Shown: positions 17,501 through 22,905 of the stretch, in pieces | How positions within the stretch are numbered: position 1 is the first letter of the stretch | Layout: every line of letters starts with the position of its first letter | Source: an uncultured Clostridia bacterium | GTDB lineage: Bacteria; Bacillota; Clostridia; Christensenellales; Borkfalkiaceae | Direction: 5' to 3' | Length of the DNA stretch: 64,000 bases | Assembly: GCA_934278995.1 (NCBI GenBank) | Contig: CAKQWM010000007.1 | Location: forward strand, 1 to 64,000 | Position numbers and translations under genes: made by a program | The notes under the pieces: model-generated | Database searches by the model: none | What the model saw: the letters and a program-made list of their open reading frames with translations, nothing else | Told to the model about the DNA's origin: nothing

Positions 17501-18510
17501 GCGCCTCGGTAACTTCTGTAAATGCTAACGACGCAGATAATAATTTACATATTAACGTTTACGCAAAATTTACTGCAGCCGAACTTTATAGCGTCACTTA
17601 CGTTATGAATAAAGATAATCTTCCCTTTACTACTACTATAAACAACGTAACAGAACAAGACGAAGATTATACAACCTTAAGTTTGCTTGATATGACAAGT
17701 TATAATACCAACCCTGAGTTTAACTACAAATTTATAGGTTGGTATAACGAATCGGGTGAGCAAGTTACACAAATCGACGGTACGGTTAATACACTTACCC
17801 TTTACGCGCATTGGGCGGCTAAACAGAAAGTTACCATAACAAATAAAGCAACTTATAAAGTTACGACTTCGCTGACACAAGTTGATACTCTGTCCCTTAA
17901 TGCAGGCGCTTCGAAAACCTTATATTATTATAATGATACGCAATTAGCTTTAGGCGCTATCACTACCACACCCGCGAAGAAAATTAACACTGATGGTAAT
18001 ACAGCATACATCTATAAACCAAGTTGGAAAACCGGTAACAGCGTCACTATTACAGCCGATACAACGTTAGAAATTGTCGGCACTAATGACGAAACCTATT
18101 ATAAGGTCACAGTTACTATTGAAAAGGGTACAAGCGGTAACAATATACCTAATTGTTCGGTTAAGTTAACTATACCTGCAAATTGCGGTTATGAGTATGA
18201 TTTTGAAACCAAAGTAACCACTAAGACATTAGATAACGATGCTACTTGGTACTGTTTTGTGAAAAAAGGCACGACGGTTACCGCAAAAAAGACAAACTGT
18301 CAAAGCGGAAATGACTCGTTCCTCGTAAATAATGCTATGACACAATCGTACAAAGGTAAAAATGGTAGCTCTGGCGGCTGTGGTAATATTAAAGAAACAA
18401 GCAATACCCCACCTGCAATGATGCCTATATTCACTACGTTTATAGCAACGCTACTCGGCGGTTACATATTAGTAAGCAAAAAGAAGCGTAAAAACAACAA
18501 GGCTATATAA
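11581..18510 (+). CDS. Giant MBG-repeat surface adhesin with C-terminal GGCG anchor signal
   Basis: A 2309-residue surface protein. About 74 Ala/Lys-rich residues precede a hydrophobic segment ending in VGVSKWNI, a SipW-like signal variant. MBG-type modules (R-x-I-x-V-x-I-x-x-K-x-S-T-Y-G and SGTYDG starts) fill about residues 290-1340. A Gly/Asn-rich beta-helix-like region follows (about 1366-1830), then InlB B-repeats (LGYQFNGW, FAGWYKD, FIGWYNE; about 1855-2080). The C-terminus is GSSGGCGN (Cys2267), a hydrophobic stretch (about 2279-2298) and KKKRKNNK. There is no LPxTG. Internal modules share near-identical DNA (for example 12601 and 13961), showing recent duplication. AAGGAGGT precedes the ATG. 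The Lgt-like gene follows after 91 nt. Adhesion is inferred from the architecture. Confidence 0.85.
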   Translation: MRANESDSRENFTRANGEAKANASDKTTANFGASRANGEATAKAQAKANVSAKASDKATAKATAAAQALYKAKYFVIALLLAVVAITSVGVSKWNIHIQQIYGNNFSYLNSETANTSGGDEPILTRYLKIDYTETAQNTQNAPAQQKTAFYRDTLKAENPTTFTYNGGSFEVKVSDDEYGDLQTDASPWSKWEEVGLGFTYAYKRTARINSIGQIVGCSEPLTDGALPTNAGVYQCVIKATTNDNYNTTQTSSKKAAVDAAITQLNYVKNPNDGTEQCAAVISFTIKQRDITVSVADKTSTYGDDHLSGNPLTATTDDAVANAENTTDGNLSGNLKTIVRLYTTDQSDKEITLSTTSNAGSYKIKGSALVENTNNLINANYKVNFVYPGEATQTQGQTVAFNGEREAEANPLALYVGAGATAVSFANNTASNTAVAFANNTASNVAGKPQTQPMANGGIALLDGETPSTGNETGTYTITTREVTLMWGSVTSFVYNGEAKQPTVSHGDKDFVPGEMWSITVTGSQATPDGKAINVGDYVLTVTLPTTQDGKCNYIWEDASDNSNATAPKTLEFHITPAEITNPHITTYSGTYDGEERSVTTSVTAETVNDQTLSYKYSTNGTTWSDTLTIKNAETITFSVKLSAPNHGDKIIEPLTATVSPRPIIVTIENKFSTYGENHLVVNPLTAQVSSTLNPAIVTGDNESDIYTLSTTADKTSPVGTYDITGSQKQDFPAQNYDITFQDGTYGITKRSIAVTIANKSSTYGNDHLTDKPLTATTTDAVANEDGINTIVSLYTTDQSDNTVTLSTTTDAGTYKIKGTAINNNYTVSFTEGTYTIQKATITANITSYTGTYDGTYHNALTVAVTTVNSQTATVNYKLSTETDYTVTPPQIKDAGTYNYSVKITANNHNDLVIENKQATISKATVTVKANDASVNMGQQATFTYTITGFKNGETEVGLRNANALTGTVTFACGYNKDETNPENVSDTYVITPVVSDLSATNYTFTPATGTLTVTQAEVVDKPTVNTEFTGANYVYTATYKGSPYNFFTNINTEALTITGNTSATNAGTYTVIVTPKNGYVWSEFENNNTEEVTFTFKIEKREITVNIDDKTSVYGAAIVQPTATTTDDVANADGLYNIIALSAGITTTTAVGDYLITGALKNTEKANNYTVNFVGSLQNGTAGKYTITNATISDVVVTPYSGTYDGVEHPVTTSVTAETVNNQQITVEYKTNNGVWTSTIPTITNAGSVTFNVRISAPNHATLTLTESYTATINKATPTATLTIVAESPRAPGLIEHGDTLIANITLTGVNGETIDCTYTLTKNTAEYTGTSATANQTITCTITPQDTTNYNNVTKTVTITVTAVAKSGSTYYGTIESALNALSSGTVYVLVGKNPLIRNDCTIKSGVTLCLPLDDNGTWENIGNKGTNGSHKFAEDHAYGKENLLKASAVLSAGKTLTNKGTLNIGGTITAGNGGANAGFTCGNYSQLTLEANAKVDSPSGSINCYGYIAEKSLDNGSAVVMGNASAATPTLTLPFVVIEHRGGTAFAGLANSSSDLTSDPAKINATPFNRFLLPNITAELTVNYGAKLEGFADLYAQSQHNTTIVKLIGTGNEYLLGITSGTKIVSKYNPKTNVTDLNIKGDANINSLTLELSVGLTAKLSTESVYFPLSWYYNITLSRFENGSNATVTAVKQALKILPGCVVTIGEGVTANMKTIFVTQDTSWKEGSGTGAVSYDGNGTANPKDPGKLIVNGTLNVENINGVISTASSSGQLTITGSLNPTSKEVKEAGSTTYNILFFKTIPILTYTVLGTNETARGLIWTSASTPTTNSNFSTGTYKSDGARWYKTGNYNITYDTQGGTLPENYKQTAVCGEEIGALPTPTKLGYQFNGWTYNNGTQVSEGVVFYTDINFTATWTANTYTVYMNNDYGETTTATFTGNTTFTLPQLDSVTDNGQTLSFAGWYKDSTFAGASVTSVNANDADNNLHINVYAKFTAAELYSVTYVMNKDNLPFTTTINNVTEQDEDYTTLSLLDMTSYNTNPEFNYKFIGWYNESGEQVTQIDGTVNTLTLYAHWAAKQKVTITNKATYKVTTSLTQVDTLSLNAGASKTLYYYNDTQLALGAITTTPAKKINTDGNTAYIYKPSWKTGNSVTITADTTLEIVGTNDETYYKVTVTIEKGTSGNNIPNCSVKLTIPANCGYEYDFETKVTTKTLDNDATWYCFVKKGTTVTAKKTNCQSGNDSFLVNNAMTQSYKGKNGSSGGCGNIKETSNTPPAMMPIFTTFIATLLGGYILVSKKKRKNNKAI

Positions 18511-18532
18511 GGTACACAACGCAATATCTATC

Positions 18533-18565
18533 AGGGCTGACCGCAAACATTTTGCGACCAGCCCT
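18533..18565 (+). other. Intercistronic stem-loop between adhesin and Lgt-like gene
   Basis: AGGGCTG pairs with CAGCCCT, and CGCAA with TTGCG, around CATT-type loop bases with a small internal bulge. No T-run follows, so it is more likely a processing or partial-stop hairpin than a full terminator. Confidence 0.5.
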
Positions 18566-18601
18566 CAAATTTATAAATTATTTTCAAAATTAGGATAAAT
18601 T

Positions 18602-19435
18602 ATGTTCAAATATTTTTTAAGCGATTATATCTCGATACACAATTTCATGATAATAGTCGGTTTTGTTGCTATGTGCGTTATAAACGCGTTCAGAGCAAAC
18701 AATTATGCTTTTAAATGGTGGCAAGGCTTAATTATAAGCGTAATAGTAAATATTTACGCCATTTTCGGCGCCAGACTTTTGTTCACGATTGAAAATATCG
18801 GTTACGTTATTGAAAACGGTTTAACGCTTTGGGGCGGCGTATCGTTTTTCGGGACGGTTATGTTTTTACCCGTTCTTGTAGTTGCCACGTGTAAGATTTT
18901 TAAGTTAGACGTCAAACGTTATCTCGATTTTTTAACGCCTACTGTGCCGGTTGAACTTGCCTGTATCAGAATAGGTTGTTTTTTGGGCGGTTGCTGCTAC
19001 GGAAGGCAGTTTGCTTTCGGTATAGCAATGCCAACAGAACCCGGCGTTTTAAGAATCCCTGCGCAACTTATAGAATGTGTTTCAGATATCGGGATTTTTG
19101 TATTCCTTATATTATATGAAAGGAAATACGGCAAACAAACAGGCAGGCTTTATCCGCTATTTTTAATTTGTTACGGCTCGATAAGGTTCGTTATCGAATT
19201 TTTAAGAGAAAACAAAACGATATTTACTTACGCTCATCTGTTTTCGGTTTTATCGATTATAGCAGGCGTTTATTTCTACTTGCAACTTAAAAAGAATACT
19301 TGCGCCCCCGACGCGGAAAATTCGGGCGGGCAAAATCTGCCCGATCCTCCGTCTGCCCCGTGTGACGCCTTCGCGCCCCCCGGCGCCGTCACCCCCGCCC
19401 CCTCCCCCTCCTCGGAAGACGACAAAGAGGACTAA
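18602..19435 (+). CDS. Lgt-like prolipoprotein diacylglyceryl transferase paralogue with altered active site
   Basis: A 277-residue polytopic membrane protein of the Lgt family, whose members move diacylglycerol from phosphatidylglycerol to a cysteine thiol. Matching family blocks are WGGVSFFG (77-84), RIGCFLGGCCYGR (123-135), PAQLIE and YGSIRFVIEFLRE. In canonical Lgt these read GG-x-SFHGG and RIGNF-x-NGE-x-x-G, so the key His is Phe83, the first Asn is Cys126 and the Glu region is Cys131-Cys132. A Pro-rich tail of about 45 residues follows the last membrane helix. AGGA precedes the ATG. It follows an adhesin whose C-terminus bears a lone Cys before a membrane helix. It could modify that Cys or use another acceptor; ordinary lipoprotein maturation is less likely. 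Confidence 0.8.
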   Translation: MFKYFLSDYISIHNFMIIVGFVAMCVINAFRANNYAFKWWQGLIISVIVNIYAIFGARLLFTIENIGYVIENGLTLWGGVSFFGTVMFLPVLVVATCKIFKLDVKRYLDFLTPTVPVELACIRIGCFLGGCCYGRQFAFGIAMPTEPGVLRIPAQLIECVSDIGIFVFLILYERKYGKQTGRLYPLFLICYGSIRFVIEFLRENKTIFTYAHLFSVLSIIAGVYFYLQLKKNTCAPDAENSGGQNLPDPPSAPCDAFAPPGAVTPAPSPSSEDDKED

Positions 19436-19443
19436 AAACACAC

Positions 19444-19811
19444 AAGGCTTCACCCTGTGGGGGAAGGCTTTCACGCGACCGAAGGGAGCAATTCACGCGC
19501 GGTTACGCGCAATTCACGTTGCGTAAGCAACAATTCATGACCGTAAGGTCAATTCACCATTGACAATCCCTCCGTCACGGCAAGCCGTGCCACCTCCCTT
19601 TACACAAAGGAGGCTTGCAGGAGGAAGGCTTTCACGCGACCGAAGGGAGCAATTCACGCGCGGTTACGCGCAATTCACGTTGCGTCAGCAACAATTCATG
19701 ACCGTAAGGTCAATTCACTTTAACCAATGAATTGACGAGTAAACTCGTCGTGAAATGGCTACGCCGTGAATTCTCGCTACGCTCCATGAATTGAATTGCC
19801 TTGGCAATTCA
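19444..19811. repeat. Repeat block downstream of the Lgt-like gene
   Basis: A truncated arm B (19444-19467), micro-hairpins (19468-19557), inverted family A (19562-19615), micro-hairpins (19632-19728), and linked palindromes (19730-19811) matching 4807-4895. Two of the micro-hairpin runs repeat the same unit order, so the block was duplicated. Confidence 0.75.
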
Positions 19812-19817
19812 TAGAAT

Positions 19818-19851
19818 AAAAGCCGCCGCGGCTTATTCCGCGACGGCTTTT
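19818..19851. terminator. Bidirectional terminator hairpin
   Basis: AAAAGCCGCCGCGG pairs with CCGCGACGGCTTTT (one mismatch) around CTTATT. A/T runs lie on both sides. It closes the adhesin-Lgt unit. Confidence 0.7.
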
Positions 19852-19927
19852 ACGTTATATAAAGGCGGCTTTGTTGTATGAATTATCGGCATAAATTGTT
19901 TTATATAAATATATTTGCATAAATTAC

Positions 19928-19957
19928 TTGACTTTTTGCGGTAATTCGGTTTATAAT
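19928..19957 (+). promoter_or_regulatory. Sigma-A promoter
   Basis: TTGACT (19928-19933), 18 nt, TATAAT (19952-19957), 30 nt ahead of the hypothetical gene at 19987. Confidence 0.7.
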
Positions 19958-19986
19958 TTTTTCAGGAAAAAGGTTAAAAGATACTA

Positions 19987-20331
19987 ATGAATTATTACGA
20001 GAAGATGAAATCTATCGACACAAACGGCGAAAACGCCACGTTCGATTTATCGACGGGCAAAGCCGTTACTTTGTCGGGCGGATACCAAGTGACTTTTCAA
20101 CAGCGTGACGTAAACGAATATACCGAGGTTTTTTATAACTTTTTAGTCGAAAGCATTCAATCTTATACTTGTTCTAAGGTGTATTTGGGCGTGTATTTTA
20201 GTCAGGCGGAATTGTCGTTTTTCGTGAAAGATCGCTCGGTTGCGTTAGAAATCGCGCGAGAGTTTAATCAGGAAACGATTTTCGATTGGGACGTTTACGA
20301 CGTCATCGAAAACGTTTACCATAAAAAATAA
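19987..20331 (+). CDS. Hypothetical protein, 114 residues
   Basis: Not recognised. A soluble, acidic, mixed alpha/beta protein with no signal peptide, membrane segment or cysteine pair; a mid-protein stretch YLGVYFSQAELSFFVKDRS looks like beta strands leading into a helix. It has its own promoter, and AGGAAAAAGG lies ahead of the ATG. It is followed 20 nt later by another small gene, so the two likely form a bicistron. Size and arrangement would fit a toxin-antitoxin or immunity pair, but no motif supports this. Confidence 0.7.
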   Translation: MNYYEKMKSIDTNGENATFDLSTGKAVTLSGGYQVTFQQRDVNEYTEVFYNFLVESIQSYTCSKVYLGVYFSQAELSFFVKDRSVALEIAREFNQETIFDWDVYDVIENVYHKK

Positions 20332-20351
20332 CCCACAAAGGAGGATTTATT

Positions 20352-20621
20352 ATGTCGGAATGCTTAGCCACAATAGGAGTTATCGGTATGGAAAAAACTG
20401 ATTCTTTTACCAAAGCTATTCAAAAACAACAGCAGACCTTGTTAGATAAGTTACAGTCTTTGCATAATGATTACGCCAAAGGGGTGATTACCGATAAGGC
20501 GGCGTACAAAAAAGAACGCGAAGCCATTTTAAAACAGTTGAGTAACTACAGTTTGGAAGTTCTTATTTCTCAAACTTCAAATATTTATCTGAAAAATTAT
20601 TATTCCTCGTTTTTAAAATAG
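20352..20621 (+). CDS. Hypothetical coiled-coil protein, 89 residues
   Basis: Not recognised. Residues about 15-65 (QKQQQTLLDKLQSLHNDYAK to KKEREAILKQL) form a probable helical hairpin or coiled coil rich in Lys, Gln and Leu. An AAAGGAGGATTTATT ribosome site precedes the ATG. A second in-frame ATG (20388, MEKTDSF) is possible, but the strong site favours 20352. It lies 20 nt after the 114-residue gene and is probably translated from the same RNA. Confidence 0.65.
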   Translation: MSECLATIGVIGMEKTDSFTKAIQKQQQTLLDKLQSLHNDYAKGVITDKAAYKKEREAILKQLSNYSLEVLISQTSNIYLKNYYSSFLK

Positions 20622-20643
20622 TCGCCTATTGCCTTTCCTTTTT

Positions 20644-20991
20644 AGCCTCCTTTGTGCAAAGGGAAAGGTTTCAACCTTCGGAAAGGCTTCACCCTGTGGG
20701 AGAAGCTGTCGGCAAAGCCGACTGATGAGGGTGGCTTTATATAATTCTTGCACGCCGACTGTCGTCGGCTACACCTCATCAGTCAACAAAGTTGACAGCT
20801 GTCCGCCTCGGCTGAAATAGCCTCGGGCTACGGCTACAAACAGCGCACTGTGCTGTTTGTTTAACGCCTGCGCACCCCTCAAGGTGAAGCCTTCCTTTTT
20901 TAGCACCCCTACCAGGTGAAGGCTGATGAGGAACAACAAATTATATAAAACAATCCCCCCTTCTATTCCCCCCTTTACACAAAGGGGGCGA
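20644..20991. repeat. Truncated family A, composite element 9 and inverted family A
   Basis: A truncated family-A start (20644-20672), arm B with the inner hairpin GTCGGCAAAGCCGAC (20684-20745), arm C pieces with GTCAACAAAGTTGAC (to 20930) and a degenerate inverted family-A element (20942-20991). The inner hairpins differ from those of the first composites. Confidence 0.6.
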
Positions 20992-21011
20992 AAGCGGACG
21001 ACAACAAATCT

Positions 21012-21045
21012 AAAAGCCGCCGCGGTTTATTCCGCGGCGGCTTTT
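21012..21045. terminator. Bidirectional terminator hairpin
   Basis: AAAAGCCGCCGCGG pairs perfectly with CCGCGGCGGCTTTT around TTTATT. It is nearly the same sequence as the hairpin at 19818; the two flank the small bicistron. Confidence 0.7.
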
Positions 21046-21048
21046 ACG

Positions 21049-21150
21049 TTCTTAACTTACTGCGTTAGTAATTTAATTTCTTAATTTATCCCTTTCTTAA
21101 CTTACTGCGTTAGTAATTTAATTTCTTAACTTACTACGTTCTTAACTTAT
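21049..21150. repeat. AT-rich direct repeats upstream of the Fic gene
   Basis: A segment of about 35 bp (CTTAACTTACTGCGTTAGT onward) occurs twice, at about 21051 and 21092, followed by decaying copies (TTACTACGTTC, TTATTACATTC) to about 21250. No gene is seen in 20622-21339. Confidence 0.6.
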
Positions 21151-21276
21151 TACATTCCTGATTTTTTACTTTCACACTTTTTTACTTCTGCAATTTATTA
21201 CGTTCTTGAATTTTTACTTACGTACTATTTTTTACGTTCGTAATTTATGATATTGACGATTTTTTTACATAACCGC

Positions 21277-21330
21277 TTGCCTTTTAGGGAACTTTTTGTT
21301 ATAATTTAACCATAAAAGTTCCCTAAAAGG
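21277..21330 (+). promoter_or_regulatory. Fic promoter inside a 17-bp inverted repeat operator
   Basis: TTGCCT (21277-21282), 17 nt, TATAAT (21300-21305). A perfect inverted repeat with 17-bp arms (21280-21296 and 21314-21330; left arm CCTTTTAGGGAACTTTT) surrounds the -10 box. The right arm ends in AAAAGG, the ribosome site of the Fic gene. Confidence 0.75.
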
Positions 21331-21339
21331 TTTACAAAT

Positions 21340-22413
21340 ATGGATTACGACGCTTTTAAAATTCAAGAACTCTTACAAAAGAGAGCAAACTATGAGGCTA
21401 ATCTTAAATTGATTCCGTATTCCGGCACGCCCGAAATTAAGGTAACCGAAAGCGGAAAATATCTTTACGTTCGCAAACGTGTGGCGGGAAAACTTACGTC
21501 AACTTACGTTGATAAGTATTCCGACGAACTTTACGCTCAACTTTTGTCTTTTTCACGCAGGGAAAGAGAATTAAACAAACAAATTCGCCTTGTTAACAAG
21601 CAGTTGAACGCTTTAGGTTACCTTTCTAAAACGATACCTTTACGCGTTGCAACTAACCTTGATTTTGCAAGAATCAACCTCAAAGCAAATATTTACGACC
21701 AAGCCGTTTTAGAGGGCGTTGCGACGACGTTTCCGCAAACGGAAACTATTATCGATAACGGCTTCGTACAAGGCGTTACCGCGTCGGATATTCAGAAAAT
21801 TTTAAACCTTAAACACGCTTGGGAGTTTATTCTCGATAAAGACGTGTTAACCGCGCCTTCAAATTTTAATCTGCTTTGTAACGTGGCGAAACTCGTTAAC
21901 GAAGGCTTTTATTATAACGGCGGCAGCGTCAGAATCGTCCCGGTGTCGATAGGCGGTTCCTCTTACGTTCCGCCTATTCCTTCCGAATACGAAATTAAAA
22001 AGCAAATCGATAGTATAACGGCGAGCGTTGTAGCGGGCGGTATAGCAACCGGCAGTGGCGCGACGGGCGTTTCAGCGGACGGCGAAAGCAGTAAAATAAG
22101 CAAAGCGAGCGATATAACGGCAGAAAAGGACGAAACAGCCACCGGCAGTGGCGATATAACGGCGGAAAACAACGCGATTAAAGTTGCTATAGAACTTTGC
22201 CTTTTCGTGATGAAAACTCAGATTTTTAACGACGGAAACAAACGCGCCGCCGTTATTTTTGCAAATCACTACCTTATTTCGCACGGCGGTGGACTTATAG
22301 TAATCCCTGAAAATTTAGTTCCCGAATTTAAAAAACTCTTGATAGATTATTACGAAACTTCGGACGAAAAAATTAAAACGTTCATGCTCGACCACTGTTG
22401 GAAAAGTTTTTAA
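21340..22413 (+). CDS. Fic-domain protein with degenerate catalytic motif
   Basis: A 357-residue Fic family protein. The C-terminal block QIFNDGNKRAAVIFANHYLI corresponds to the Fic motif H-x-F-x-D-G-N-(G/K)-R, but the catalytic His is Gln294; the Asp-Gly-Asn-Lys anion-binding part is kept. AVLEGVATTF (Glu125-Gly126) resembles the inhibitory-helix motif of self-inhibited Fic enzymes. A low-complexity Gly/Ser/Ala insert of about 50 residues (230-285) precedes the core. Fic proteins usually transfer AMP or other nucleotides to proteins; loss of the His suggests altered chemistry, a pseudoenzyme or decay. The frame is intact and the promoter-operator is well formed, arguing against simple decay. 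Its start is fixed by AAAAGG 9 nt upstream. Confidence 0.8.
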   Translation: MDYDAFKIQELLQKRANYEANLKLIPYSGTPEIKVTESGKYLYVRKRVAGKLTSTYVDKYSDELYAQLLSFSRRERELNKQIRLVNKQLNALGYLSKTIPLRVATNLDFARINLKANIYDQAVLEGVATTFPQTETIIDNGFVQGVTASDIQKILNLKHAWEFILDKDVLTAPSNFNLLCNVAKLVNEGFYYNGGSVRIVPVSIGGSSYVPPIPSEYEIKKQIDSITASVVAGGIATGSGATGVSADGESSKISKASDITAEKDETATGSGDITAENNAIKVAIELCLFVMKTQIFNDGNKRAAVIFANHYLISHGGGLIVIPENLVPEFKKLLIDYYETSDEKIKTFMLDHCWKSF

Positions 22414-22425
22414 CCCTTTTTGCAA

Positions 22426-22873
22426 AACAATCCCCCCTTCTATTCCCCCCTTTACACAAGGGGGGCGAATATAAAAGCCTTTCCTTTTTAGCCTCCTTTG
22501 TGCAAAGGGAAAGGCTTCACCCCGTGGGGGAAGCTGTCGGCAAAGCCGACTGATGAGGGTGGCTATATAATCTTTCCAACCTTCGGAAAGGCCTTCCCCT
22601 CGGAGGAGGAAGGTGTCGCGTCAGCGACGAATGAGGTGGTCTATATAATTCTTAACGCCGACTGTCGTCGGCTACACCTCATCAGTCAACAAAGTTGACA
22701 GCTTCCCCTCAAGGTGAAGCCTTCCTTTTTTAGCACCCCTACCAGGTGAAGGCTGATGAGGAACAACAAATTATATAAAACAATCCCCCCTTCTATTCCC
22801 CCCTTTACACAAAGGGGGCGAAAGCGGACAACAAATTATATAAAACAATCCCCCCTTTACACAAGGGGGGATT
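22426..22873. repeat. Repeat block between Fic gene and rseP
   Basis: Inverted degenerate family A (22426-22469), a truncated forward family A (22489-22512), composite element 10 (22513-22752) with GTCGGCAAAGCCGAC and GTCAACAAAGTTGAC inner hairpins and an extra GTCGCGTCAGCGAC unit at 22613, then two inverted short family-A copies (22778-22820, 22836-22873). No gene is seen in 22414-22905. Confidence 0.65.
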
Positions 22874-22905
22874 AAATGTTGGAAAAGTTTTACGTCAAAC
22901 CTCTT

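Noticed and set aside
18361..18510. LPxTG sortase signal at the adhesin C-terminus
   Set aside because: No LPxTG or close variant precedes the membrane helix; the motif there is GGCGN.
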